DNA of 27,146 bases from JBCDBH01 sp039184055 (lineage in GTDB: Bacteria; Acidobacteriota; Thermoanaerobaculia; Multivoradales; J023), in contig JBCDBH010000034.1 in the NCBI GenBank assembly GCA_039184055.1, positions 1-27,146 of the forward strand, given 5' to 3'. The notes below the pieces were generated by a model that was not told where the DNA came from, searched no databases, and saw only the letters and a program-made list of their open reading frames with translations. Positions 9,001 through 16,329 of this stretch are shown one piece after another. Every line of letters starts with the position of its first letter. Position 1 is the stretch's first letter. A program made the position numbers and the translations under genes.

Positions 9001-9616
9001 TGAGAAGGCCGAAAACAGCAAACGCGGCGAGCGAGAAGATCCTCAAGTCGCGAGTCAACTGGCGACGAATCAACTCGACGACATAGGGTGCTCCCGAGAT
9101 CTCGAGATCGAATGACGGACGATCGAGCCGGTCGACCACGGCATCGAGAGCCTGGACCAAGCTCGAGTCGGAGTCCGCTTCGACCGTGGCCACCAGAAAA
9201 CTGACGTTCGGATTGTCGGGGCTGAGGAGCAACCGACTCCACAGCGGACTGTCCGGGATCTGCTCGGGACGTGCGGGAACGCTGGTCAGGCTCTGAACGG
9301 ACGATACTCCCTCGATCGCCTCGATTTCTTCCGTGAGCTCGCGCATCCGTTCGAGATACGCGCGCCCCACAATGTCCTCGCCGCTGGCGCTGATGAACAA
9401 CTGCTCGCCGCTCTCGTCGGCACCAAATTGTTCGTCGATTCGATCCGATACCTGTAGAGCTGGATCGTCGCTGGCGAAGAAGAAATCACTTCCCACACGT
9501 GGCGTCAGGTCGATTTGTGTGAGTACCGCCCAAATGCTGACGAGAGAAACGATGACGAGCGGCCAGAACATGGCGCGCTGGAGGGTATGGAGATGTCGTC
9601 CTGTCGAGCTGAGCAC
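6017..9616 (-). CDS. RND/MMPL-family exporter fused to a family-5 solute-binding protein
   Basis: A single frame of 1199 codons carries two proteins that are normally separate. Residues about 1-695 are an RND/MMPL exporter: TM1 (about 16-33), a periplasmic loop (DDPALQVSDRIDEQFGADES), a block of five helices ending near residue 335, TM7 near residue 358, a second periplasmic loop (DPSLLEFFAKGDEIREGIAF) and a final helix block. Residues about 720-1199 are a family-5 solute-binding protein (peptide/nickel type): LHSDPLSLDPHRYNEVLTFS, then FVLRSNAVFHDGRPLTADDV, then IGTGPYRLVDYV, ending YLPLFYQHEIFGAH. The joint (about residues 696-720) resembles a lipoprotein signal ending at Cys720. A GTG at 7531 would start a 504-residue stand-alone binding protein, but no Shine-Dalgarno sequence precedes it and the exporter frame has no stop. 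Either a true fusion or two genes whose stop was lost. Substrates are unknown. Confidence 0.85.
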   Translation of the reverse strand: MLSSTGRHLHTLQRAMFWPLVIVSLVSIWAVLTQIDLTPRVGSDFFFASDDPALQVSDRIDEQFGADESGEQLFISASGEDIVGRAYLERMRELTEEIEAIEGVSSVQSLTSVPARPEQIPDSPLWSRLLLSPDNPNVSFLVATVEADSDSSLVQALDAVVDRLDRPSFDLEISGAPYVVELIRRQLTRDLRIFSLAAFAVFGLLIAALYRDPWIVVGTLATAVSACAVTISILAMVGVPIGVLTANIVTIVFVLTLSHLVFLTSNARRAESPGAVVETALGLTARASFWAATTTLLGFLSLRLASAQPLRELAISGAIGTAVALILAYGLYPAVLHRVRDKLAMGDQATHRSPSAPAAWPLAAAIALTVVAAFGLSRIETDPSLLEFFAKGDEIREGIAFIDANGGSSPLSVVVEDSGNRFDETSMRRKLEALQTAYDQDPAVGSSLSLPVLLAEARRVPLAAFFDDQRLIALLESAQFDGIARSFVDEDRTAARFLLRMREADRSESRQAIIDRLATLARDADLEPTMIGGIYDLQAQLGALVASSLVRGLSALIVLFVLIAFWVSRSIRSTLAMLMTLAAVPVLLLGTMGFTGTPVDFISSPAANVAIALGIDAMIHLSAAVCRRRSQGSSLATAWRQARRDLSRPILAAMLILAGGFGIFALSSFPPTQRFGLAVAGGTLAAALLALYVLPVAAGGTRQTATKVAGTLALVSMLGCTASPSIDQQSSPLTVALHSDPLSLDPHRYNEVLTFSVLSNIYEGLTGIGPNGRVLPVLAERWENPDDVTWRFVLRSNAVFHDGRPLTADDVVASLERARTHPETEFSSYLVEIDQIRALDPTTVEITTARPYPILLNKLAFVMVVPADAPIEIDEPIGTGPYRLVDYVPDEQARLDAFTGYWLEPAPEPQVTLLTLPDPRERLEQLLAGTLDLATELAPGDLGAIDRSTCCRVASRDGLQVEYIAMRIAAPPFDDRRVREAIHLAIDRQALVERQFGGHATPATQMVGPNVFGFAPDLPVSSADPAQARQLLEDAGYENGIDLVLEHRVGRDPTLVVEQLAAVGIRITATAYDWSDMIERLRGGTTELYFGGVLAVSADASDVFDSIVHSRDRERGYGQNNWSGLNDSELDRLIEDSGTTLDMMQRRRTLEAAMTRLMSELVYLPLFYQHEIFGAHQDLVFEPRLDGMLRLRDMYRQPS
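7457..7531 (-). other. Exporter/binding-protein junction resembling a lipoprotein signal peptide
   Basis: The 25 codons from GTG (7531) to the Cys codon (7457-7459) encode a basic n-region (one Arg, one Lys), a hydrophobic core (VAGTLALVSML) and Gly-Cys at the end. The residue at -3 is Met and at -2 Leu, so the lipobox is imperfect. In a fused protein this segment would act as a thirteenth membrane helix and place the binding protein in the periplasm. Confidence 0.55.
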
Positions 9617-9636
9617 GAATGAATTCTACACCTGGT

Positions 9637-10506
9637 TCATCCCGGCTCGTTGCGTGAAGGGCCCGGCATGCCTCGGGTGATGGCGCTCTCGGCTTCGTCG
9701 AGCAGATGCGCATCGAGTCGATCGAGACGAGCCGCGGCAACGACCTCCATCACGGCTTCGGCCGCCGCGCTGTGCGAGCGCAGGCCGTTCAAGTGAGTGA
9801 TCAGGCTCTCGGCGACTCGGAGCGCTTGCGAATGGTCGGACCGCTGCCAATGGAGTCGGATCATCTCCACTTGCACCAATGCCGCGTTGAGCGGCTCGGG
9901 TACAGCCGCCAAGGCGCGCAAGGCGCGGCGATAGTGACTCAGTGCTCGTTGATCGGGTCCGGCGATCGCGGCATCGAGCCAAGCGAGGCCGGCAGCCAGT
10001 CGAGTGTCCACGGAGAGAGCTCGCGCGGCATCGGCATAGCCACGTGCCGCCGCGGTATCGCCCGCACCGAGCGCGACACAGCCGAGACATTGCAGGGCGG
10101 CGAATCGGTTCGCGATCTCGTCTTTGGGGAGGAGCTGAAGGGCACCTTCGAGACAGCGTAGCGCGTTGGAAAAGCGCTCCAAGTGGCCGAGCATTCGACC
10201 CTGCTCGATCAAGGCTCGGCCGATGCCATCGACGTTGCCAGAAGTCGCCCGACGTAGAACCAGGTACTCGGCGATCGCGAGCGCATCGTGGTAGAGACCA
10301 CGATCCTCGATCAAGGCGATGATCCTCTCGAGGACGTCGTTGTAGATCTCCACGGCACCGACGTGACAGGCGGCCTCGAGCGCCGCGACCAGACCGTGAT
10401 GGGCGGCATCGAGATCACCGAGAATTCGCTGACATGAAGACCACGTGGTGAGCGCTCGAATCGCAACCGACACGCCAGCCAGGCCACGGTTGAGAGAGCG
10501 ATGCAT
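9637..10506 (-). CDS. TPR-rich C-terminal part of a frameshifted HTH-TPR regulator
   Basis: This 289-residue frame is all helical with TPR-like repeats throughout, for example GDLDAAHHGLVAALEAA, LYHDALAIAEYLVL, ERFSNALRCLEGALQLL and PDQRALSHYRRALRALA. It has no start with a Shine-Dalgarno sequence. In this frame the nearest upstream stop is at 10672-10674, and the coding-like sequence extends past the ATG to about 10540 (TRPRIAAAVAARV). There it meets the end of the HTH frame. The two frames therefore look like one gene broken by a one-base shift. TPR domains mediate protein-protein contact. If this piece is expressed alone it is a cytoplasmic TPR protein with no output domain. Confidence 0.6.
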   Translation of the reverse strand: MHRSLNRGLAGVSVAIRALTTWSSCQRILGDLDAAHHGLVAALEAACHVGAVEIYNDVLERIIALIEDRGLYHDALAIAEYLVLRRATSGNVDGIGRALIEQGRMLGHLERFSNALRCLEGALQLLPKDEIANRFAALQCLGCVALGAGDTAAARGYADAARALSVDTRLAAGLAWLDAAIAGPDQRALSHYRRALRALAAVPEPLNAALVQVEMIRLHWQRSDHSQALRVAESLITHLNGLRSHSAAAEAVMEVVAAARLDRLDAHLLDEAESAITRGMPGPSRNEPG

Positions 10507-10988
10507 GACCCGCGCCGCGACCGCCGCGGCGATTCTCGGACGGGTGTACTCCGTGCCCGATCCGCTCGGCGACCCCGCGTTTCGAGATCCTCCATGGGTG
10601 TTTCCACGGGCTCCCGTTCCAGGTCGAGCCGGAGTAACCGGTTGCTGAACGATTCGACCAAAGTGGGTCGCTCAGTCTGTTTGAGCATCATGGCCAGCCG
10701 CGCCGTCGGCTTCGGTGGTGGACCCAGCACCTCTTCCATGAAGGCCGTTCGATCGACTCCGAGCGCATCCAAGACTCGGATCAGTACAGGGATGCGAATG
10801 CTGCCTCGATAGCGCAGCTGGCTGAGATAGCCAGAGCGCATACCGAGGGTCGATTCGATTCGTCTCATGACGCCGCGTCCGGCGGCTTTGCAATGCGCCG
10901 CCAAGGTGCTGAGCATCCGTGGCATGACCTCGTCGGGATCGAGACGTAGCGAAGAGTTGTCGTTTCTCACGTGGGAAGAGGCCGGCAA
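10311..10988 (-). CDS. XRE-like HTH N-terminal part of a frameshifted HTH-TPR regulator
   Basis: The first ~135 residues look genuine. They include a helix-turn-helix of the Cro/XRE type (VMRRIESTLGMRSGYLSQLR, then a recognition-like turn and IPVLIRVLDALGVDRTAFME at about residues 40-88). Past about position 10545 the frame turns into Arg/Ser-rich sequence that is the shadow of the TPR frame, so the stop at 10311 is probably not the true end. Joined by a -1 shift near 10530-10545, the whole would be about 450 residues with HTH then TPR, a layout I recall from Acidobacteria. The start shown is a TTG without a Shine-Dalgarno sequence; a GTG at 10970 or the first ATGs are alternatives. The divergent small gene at 11227 may be its target. 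Confidence 0.55.
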   Translation of the reverse strand: MPASSHVRNDNSSLRLDPDEVMPRMLSTLAAHCKAAGRGVMRRIESTLGMRSGYLSQLRYRGSIRIPVLIRVLDALGVDRTAFMEEVLGPPPKPTARLAMMLKQTERPTLVESFSNRLLRLDLEREPVETPMEDLETRGRRADRARSTPVRESPRRSRRGSCIALSTVAWLACRLRFERSPRGLHVSEFSVISMPPITVWSRRSRPPVTSVPWRSTTTSSRGSSP

Positions 10989-11226
10989 TTTGCAATCTAT
11001 TCTTTGAGAGGAGTGTGGGTCTCCTTTATGCGAAAACGGATCTCAGTGTAAGCGGGAGTGCGGAGCTCTCTGTTTTGGGTGGCTTTATCGAAACTAATTT
11101 GCTCAATCTGGGTAACGATGCTGATTTGAAGCGCATGATCTCGGTATTACGTAGAGTGGACGTCGGTCTGATCGCGAGCGCGGTCGTCACTCGAGGCAGG
11201 GGCCAAGGTAGGCAAGGAGTCGCTAG

Positions 11227-11628
11227 ATGACGTATCTCAACCACGAGCGGATCGCTGATCTACTCGATCTCTGTCACGAAGAACCACGCGCTGGTGAGCT
11301 CGCCAGTCTGGTCGAGAGCTTGATCGCGCATCACCCGGTTGCCGCGCGGCTTCGCATCGAGCTCGAGCAGATGCTGGTCGAGGCGGGGATTCCAGAGAAC
11401 GTGAGTGGTCGTTTTCGTGCCGCTGTTGCGAGCACGGCCGCGCTCGATCGTCTCCTGGCGAGCGATGAGCATGCGACGCCCGCGATCTTGCTCGATCCGG
11501 ACGGAGAAGAAGGCGTGGATGTGGGGAGTTTGCTCGCCGACTGTGCCTCGCGACTCAGGCGGCGACAAGGCGACCCGGAGCGCTTGGAGGCATTGGCACA
11601 ACGCCTCCAGAGCGCTCTGATCGATTGA
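11227..11628 (+). CDS. Small hypothetical protein divergent from the HTH-TPR regulator
   Basis: I do not recognise this 133-residue protein. It is predicted mostly helical and acidic (ERIADLLDLCHEEPRAGELA, then ARLRIELEQMLVEAGIPENV, then LLADCASRLRRRQGDPERLE). It has no signal peptide or membrane segment, so it is probably cytoplasmic. AAGGAG lies about seven bases before the ATG, and codon use is like its neighbours, which supports a real gene. It is divergent from the HTH-TPR gene across 238 bases that are AT-richer than the surroundings, and converges on the protease gene 21 bases away. Regulation by the HTH-TPR protein is a guess from position. Confidence 0.6.
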   Translation: MTYLNHERIADLLDLCHEEPRAGELASLVESLIAHHPVAARLRIELEQMLVEAGIPENVSGRFRAAVASTAALDRLLASDEHATPAILLDPDGEEGVDVGSLLADCASRLRRRQGDPERLEALAQRLQSALID

Positions 11629-11649
11629 TCTGATTCAGCCCGTGTTCAG

Positions 11650-13419
11650 TTAGTTGCAGCCCGAGAAGGCGGTGAGATCCGACACCGTGTTGGCGAGGCT
11701 GTTGGCTGGATTGGTGTAGATCTCGGTGGCCGAGTCTTGGGTGTCTTCGATCGTCGACGGGGGGGGGGGGGGGGTGGTCGGCGCGGGCGGCCCCCGGGAG
11801 TTACCGTTGATTCCGCAGCCATTGAGCACCTTGACCAGAAGCTCCGGATTGGCGAGCTCGAAGAACCAGAACATCCCGCCACGGGTGATACCGAGGCTGC
11901 TCAGCGGTACGGCTTGGGCATCGATGTCGATCCCGTTACCCACAAAGAGCGTGGCTTTGAACCGTTGATCACCGGCTTCGTCGTCGATGCAGAGGACGGT
12001 ATCCGAGGGCGTGCATCCGCCGCCGCTATTGGTGTCTGGATCGAGGAACGACGACACTGTCGGGTAGAAGTCCGAGAACCTACCGTCGACTTCGTTGTTG
12101 TTGACGCCGTCACAGCCATCCGCCGTGTTGGTGCCGCATGCACCGAGTTGTTGACCGACCATGTACAGGTTGGAACCGTTGAGCATGGTGATGGCGCTAC
12201 CTGAGCTGCCACCGAACGTGCCACCAAAGGTCAACCGGCTGTATGCGAACTCGTTGACTCCGACACCGCCACAGATTTGATTCGAAGCCGGGGTAATGGC
12301 TTGGGTGGTGGAGACATGCTGTGGGTAGCCGAGCGGATGGGACACGCGAAGCAGCTGGGTTCCCGAAGGAATGTTGTTGGTGGTCCAGCCGAGATACGAG
12401 CGCGTACCCGGGGGATTGGCGCTGAGTCGAATCAGGGTCGAATCATTCGATGACGTGCTGGCGAGAAGCGTCGCACCATTGACCCGTGGCAACGAGCTGA
12501 TCGACGGCCACGTACCCATACAGCTCGGTGCGATGTCGTCGAAATAGGCTTCGACCGAGCTGGCCGCGCTTTGCGTTGCAAAGCAGTGGTTGGCGGTGGT
12601 GAGGTACGGGATGACGGTCGACGTATCGGTATCGGCGATCAACTGGCCAGTACAGGTTCCACTCATGCCGCCGTTCATGAAACGCACATGCGAAACGGCT
12701 TGCTTGAGAGTCGTCAAGCCGGTGTAGTCGCTTCCGGTGTAGCACGCGGCGTCCTCGAGACATTCCATCCGCTGTGCGACGGTCGGTCCAACGATCGCGT
12801 CGCCATTACGATCGAGGCGGAACATTTGTGCGACCGCATCGAGCTCGAAGTAGGCCGCGGCGTCGTTCGGAAGCTGAACGTCTAGGTAGATCCGTTCGCC
12901 ACCGATGCTCGGAGTCCACAGCTCGCCGTCGGGGCTCCGTAGCTCGGGTCCGAACCGAACCACTTCATCCTTGTCGTTGTACACCCACATGACGGTGTTG
13001 GCTGGAAGCTCGACCGCGTTGAGACGAAGGCGCAGACGATGGGCGTTTTCCACGAAGACGTGTGTGCTCCACAGGGTCGCGTCGCCTTGACGTTCGATGA
13101 GGACACCACGACTCGCCTCGGCCGGGTCGAGATTCAAGGTGGTGGGCACTGCGAGCGGGCGTGAAAAACCGTCATGAATTGGAGTATTGCCGGCCCGGTT
13201 CCAGGCTCCGATGGCCTCCACCTGTTCCCATGCGGCGTAATCGGCTCGCATGAGCGTGGCGACGGGCTGGGTGCCGCGCGTTTGGGTCAAGCGCGGTGGG
13301 GCTTCGAGGGTACGAGGCGCGGGTTGCACGATGGTCTCGGTTTCGACGGTGATGACCTCGGCTGCCACCGGCATGGCCAGCAAAGCGAAGCTGAGAAGAA
13401 TCAAGGTGGAAGCTCTCAC
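11650..13419 (-). CDS. Secreted trypsin-like serine protease with damaged C-terminal FWFF-type domain
   Basis: This exported protease is about 589 residues from the chosen GTG start, which has AGGAGA eight bases ahead; an ATG nine codons upstream lacks any such site. The signal peptide (VRASTLILLSFALLAMPVAA) is followed by a beta-rich prodomain (to about residue 220). The chymotrypsin-fold triad is visible: His in YLTTANHCFA, Asp in SSNDSTLIRL and Ser in FGGTFGGSSGSAITM, with several Cys likely to form disulfides. This resembles lysyl-endopeptidase-like secreted proteases. The last ~110 residues match a C-terminal domain with LCIDDEAGDQRFKATLFVGN, GGMFWFFELANPELLVKVLN and GCGING. Where I expect a YWVF-type strand there is SRGPPAPTTPPPPPS, encoded by a 16-G run. 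After it the domain resumes (DTQDSATEIYTNPANSLANT). Confidence 0.88.
   Translation of the reverse strand: MRASTLILLSFALLAMPVAAEVITVETETIVQPAPRTLEAPPRLTQTRGTQPVATLMRADYAAWEQVEAIGAWNRAGNTPIHDGFSRPLAVPTTLNLDPAEASRGVLIERQGDATLWSTHVFVENAHRLRLRLNAVELPANTVMWVYNDKDEVVRFGPELRSPDGELWTPSIGGERIYLDVQLPNDAAAYFELDAVAQMFRLDRNGDAIVGPTVAQRMECLEDAACYTGSDYTGLTTLKQAVSHVRFMNGGMSGTCTGQLIADTDTSTVIPYLTTANHCFATQSAASSVEAYFDDIAPSCMGTWPSISSLPRVNGATLLASTSSNDSTLIRLSANPPGTRSYLGWTTNNIPSGTQLLRVSHPLGYPQHVSTTQAITPASNQICGGVGVNEFAYSRLTFGGTFGGSSGSAITMLNGSNLYMVGQQLGACGTNTADGCDGVNNNEVDGRFSDFYPTVSSFLDPDTNSGGGCTPSDTVLCIDDEAGDQRFKATLFVGNGIDIDAQAVPLSSLGITRGGMFWFFELANPELLVKVLNGCGINGNSRGPPAPTTPPPPPSTIEDTQDSATEIYTNPANSLANTVSDLTAFSGCN
11759..11774 (+). 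repeat. Homopolymer run of 16 G within the protease gene
   Basis: Sixteen consecutive G lie on the plus strand (C on the coding strand), flanked by an unusually G/C-rich stretch to about 11802. A one- or two-base length change would alter the frame for the last ~40 codons. It is either a slippage-prone contingency tract or a sequencing/assembly artefact. Confidence 0.95.
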
Positions 13420-13426
13420 GGCGTTT

Positions 13427-13432
13427 TCTCCT
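13427..13432 (-). promoter_or_regulatory. Shine-Dalgarno site fixing the protease GTG start
   Basis: AGGAGA on the minus strand lies seven bases (13420-13426) before the GTG at 13419. It favours this start over the upstream ATG at 13446. Confidence 0.75.
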
Positions 13433-13543
13433 AGCGAATGAGTCACGTGGCGATTCGTGCATTGAGGCGCGATTCGAGAAGAGCAAGCATGACTTCATGC
13501 CACAGTGCCATTCTCCCGTTGTGCGACGGCGATTGCAAGTCGG

Positions 13544-16315
13544 TTACGAAGACTCGGCAGCTGTCGGTATCGGTGCTGAAGAAGCGAGGGGGCGTAGTGT
13601 CGATTCGGTGGTGTCTGTGGTCGGCAGATTGTCACGGCGGATCTTCCAGGTGTCGGCTTCGTTCGTCTCGTCTCGAAGTCGATAAAGATGTTCCAAGCGG
13701 CCGGCCAAATTACGCGCCCGCCGCGCTCGTGGATCCCCGAGTTGGTCGACCAGCTGGTGGTAGCCGTCTATCGCGCGCTCGAGGCTCGTCGCTGAGCTCG
13801 GGTCGAGGCGTGCGTCGATCAACGCCAGCAAGGCCTCGGATTCGGTGACACGGTAGGGAGGCGGACTCTCGTTGGCGGCCAGGCGCTCGGCCGCCGCCGA
13901 CACCAACCGGCGTGCTTCATCGAGCTTGTCCTTTGCGAGCGCGAGGCTGGCACGGTTGATCAGGACGCTTGCCACGTTGGGGTGAGGCTCATCACGATAG
14001 TGCGCATCAACGACATCCCAGGCGACTGTGAAAAGTTGCTCGGCCTCGTCGAGGGCGCCGCGCTCCACCAAGAGGGACGCGAGGTTCTGACGAAACAACG
14101 CCAAGGGTAATGACCCTGGATCGAGCATGTCTTCGGTGAGCTCGACTACCTGGCGGTAGAACGTCTCTGCAGCCGCCAACTCACCTAGATCATGCTTCAG
14201 GGTAGCGAGATTGTTGAGTACTCGTAGGCGCTCGGATCGGTTTTGCCGAGCAAATGTCTGGAGAGCTTCTTCATAGAATTCCACTGCTTCGGTTTGACGA
14301 TTGGCGCGTTGCAACGTGGCGGCCAGAGCATTGGCCGTCGAGGCGATTTCCGAGGGTTCATCGTGGTGGTGATGGCGGCGCTGATAAGCGTCGAACAAAT
14401 ACTCGATCGCCTCGTCGTGTCGGCCTTGTTTTCCCACCAACAAGCCCAAGTTGCTCAGGGTGTTGGCGTAGTCGATCTCACCTTCTCGGCTCCCGAGGCG
14501 AGTTTCCTTGATCGACAAGGCATGTCTATAGAGGCGCTCCGCGTCGACCGCGCGGCCTTGGCCCGCACGAAACAATCCCAAGTTGTTGTATGCCAGACCG
14601 AGATCGATCTCGCGCTCCTCCGTCTCTTTGGCTTCGAAGATCTCGATCGCTCTCTCAGTCAGATCAATGGCGCGGTCGCGATCGTCTTGTTGTAGCGCTA
14701 GGGCGAGACGGATCATGGTCCGAGCTGTCAGGACGCTGTCGTCACCGGTCGCAAAGATACGTATTTCGAGTGCTTCCTCGAGCTGATCCGTCGCCTTGTC
14801 GTCTCGACCGAGAAATCGGTTGACACCACCGATGGTGTGCAAGAGTGCGCCGTGAATGTCTGGTTCGAGGCTGCTCTCGTCGAGTTGTTCGGCTGCGTGA
14901 TCGAGGAGCTCTTCGGCGGTGGCCTTGCGGCCGAGCTTGTCCGGATCGGCACCCTGGAAGGTGTCCTCGAGAAAGCCGACAACTCGCGCATTGACTTCTT
15001 TCTCGTATTGCACCTGCGTAAGTAGGCCCTGGGTGTACAGGAATTGGTGTCGTTGCCACAGCCCGAAACCGATCACCAACACGAAGAGAAGCACGGCGGT
15101 AGCGACCACGGCCCAGTTGCGGCGGACGAACTTCGACGTGCGGTACCAATGGCTTTGGCGACGTGCCTGGACGGGTTCACCATCGAGATAGCGACGAACA
15201 TCGGCGGCGAGCTGGGCGGAGCTGCCATAACGATGGTTCGGGTCACGGTGCATTGCCTGCAGTACGATGCTGTCGAGATCACCCTGTAGCTGCCGTTTGA
15301 GGCGCTTGTTGTCGGCGATCGGTGGTCGGGCGACTTCGGAGGCTCGCATCCGAGATGTGCCGTCGCCTCTTGGAACCACGCGGGTGACCGCGGTGCTCGG
15401 TCGGAGAGGTTCCTGGTCGAGGACCGCGGCGATGACCTTGGCGGATCCGGTCGGGATCCGGTACGGGCGAAGCGCGGTGAGCAATTCGTAGAGCATCACC
15501 CCGAGGCTGTACACATCGCTCGCGGTGGTGACCGGGTCGCCCACGACTTGCTCGGGGCTCGCATAGTCGGGGGTAAAGAACCGTGAGCCTTCGATGGTGC
15601 GTGGCACCGTCATGCCTTCGCTGTCATTACCGAGCAGCTTCGCGATGCCGAAGTCGAGGAGCTTGGGGCGTCCGTCCGAGTGCGTGACCAGGATATTGCT
15701 CGGCTTGATGTCGCGATGCACGATGAGGCGTTTGTGCGCATATTCGACCGCGTCACAAACTTCGAGGAAAAGCTCGAGTCGCCTGGTGACATTGAGCTCG
15801 TGACGCGCGCAGTACTCGTCGATCGCTTCGCCGTCGACATATTCGAGAACGAAATACGGTAGGCCGTCTTCGGTCGAGCCGCCGTCGATCAGCCGGGCGA
15901 TGTTCGGGTGCTCGAGTCGCGCCAGAATCTGCCGCTCGGTCCGAAATCGCCGAATGATCTCATCGGTGTCCATACCTCGCTTGAGCAGCTTGACAACCAC
16001 CTCTTGGGCGAAATCGTCTTCTCGGCTGGCCAGATAAACCGTTCCCATACCGCCACTGCCGATCACTCGGCGCAGCTGGTAGGCGCCCAAACGGCGCCCG
16101 ATGGCACTCTGTGGATCGGCTTGGACAAGGTGTACGAGAGGGTAGTCGAGCACGTTGGTGTGCTGGTTACCCTCGAGCAGAGATTCGATCTCGCTTCTCA
16201 AGTCCGCATCGTCGCCACACGCTGTGTCGAGGAAGGACTCTCGCTCCGACGTAGGACGCTCGAGGGCATCGGCGAGAATCGTCTTGACCTTGCGCCAGTG
16301 TTCTTCAGGAGTCAT
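13544..16315 (-). CDS. Receptor-like Ser/Thr protein kinase with extracytoplasmic TPR tail (module A)
   Basis: This 923-residue protein begins MTPEEHWRKVKTILADALER, like its paralogue at 21473; the longer frame would overlap the sigma gene. An N-terminal helical segment (1-70) is followed by a Hanks-type kinase domain: Gly loop GSGGMGTVYLA, Lys in VVVKLLKRGM, catalytic HRDIKPSN near residue 200, DFGIAKLLG, and the activation/P+1 stretch FFTPDYASPEQ. All catalytic residues are present. One membrane helix (NWAVVATAVLLFVLVIGFGL, near residue 400) follows, and then about 500 residues of TPR-type repeats. Topology places the kinase in the cytoplasm and the TPR part outside the inner membrane. The gene follows the ECF sigma gene by 14 bases, so the two are surely co-transcribed. 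The likely role is phosphorylating the sigma factor or other targets after TPR sensing; that role is inferred. Confidence 0.92.
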   Translation of the reverse strand: MTPEEHWRKVKTILADALERPTSERESFLDTACGDDADLRSEIESLLEGNQHTNVLDYPLVHLVQADPQSAIGRRLGAYQLRRVIGSGGMGTVYLASREDDFAQEVVVKLLKRGMDTDEIIRRFRTERQILARLEHPNIARLIDGGSTEDGLPYFVLEYVDGEAIDEYCARHELNVTRRLELFLEVCDAVEYAHKRLIVHRDIKPSNILVTHSDGRPKLLDFGIAKLLGNDSEGMTVPRTIEGSRFFTPDYASPEQVVGDPVTTASDVYSLGVMLYELLTALRPYRIPTGSAKVIAAVLDQEPLRPSTAVTRVVPRGDGTSRMRASEVARPPIADNKRLKRQLQGDLDSIVLQAMHRDPNHRYGSSAQLAADVRRYLDGEPVQARRQSHWYRTSKFVRRNWAVVATAVLLFVLVIGFGLWQRHQFLYTQGLLTQVQYEKEVNARVVGFLEDTFQGADPDKLGRKATAEELLDHAAEQLDESSLEPDIHGALLHTIGGVNRFLGRDDKATDQLEEALEIRIFATGDDSVLTARTMIRLALALQQDDRDRAIDLTERAIEIFEAKETEEREIDLGLAYNNLGLFRAGQGRAVDAERLYRHALSIKETRLGSREGEIDYANTLSNLGLLVGKQGRHDEAIEYLFDAYQRRHHHHDEPSEIASTANALAATLQRANRQTEAVEFYEEALQTFARQNRSERLRVLNNLATLKHDLGELAAAETFYRQVVELTEDMLDPGSLPLALFRQNLASLLVERGALDEAEQLFTVAWDVVDAHYRDEPHPNVASVLINRASLALAKDKLDEARRLVSAAAERLAANESPPPYRVTESEALLALIDARLDPSSATSLERAIDGYHQLVDQLGDPRARRARNLAGRLEHLYRLRDETNEADTWKIRRDNLPTTDTTESTLRPLASSAPIPTAAESS

Positions 16316-16329
16316 GCCGGCGTCGAGGT

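Noticed and set aside
8297..9115. 272-codon plus-strand open frame opposite the exporter domain
   Set aside because: Gly/Arg/Asp-rich shadow of the RND coding strand with no recognisable domain or start signal.
11015..11230. 71-codon frame ending in an ATGA overlap with the small gene at 11227
   Set aside because: The GTG start is weakly supported, the codon use is AT-rich and unlike neighbours, and the stretch looks like a promoter and leader. A short leader peptide cannot be fully excluded.
13438..13848. 136-codon plus-strand frame opposite the 3' end of the module A kinase gene
   Set aside because: Arg/Ser-rich shadow frame covering the conserved TPR coding region and the kinase-protease gap.
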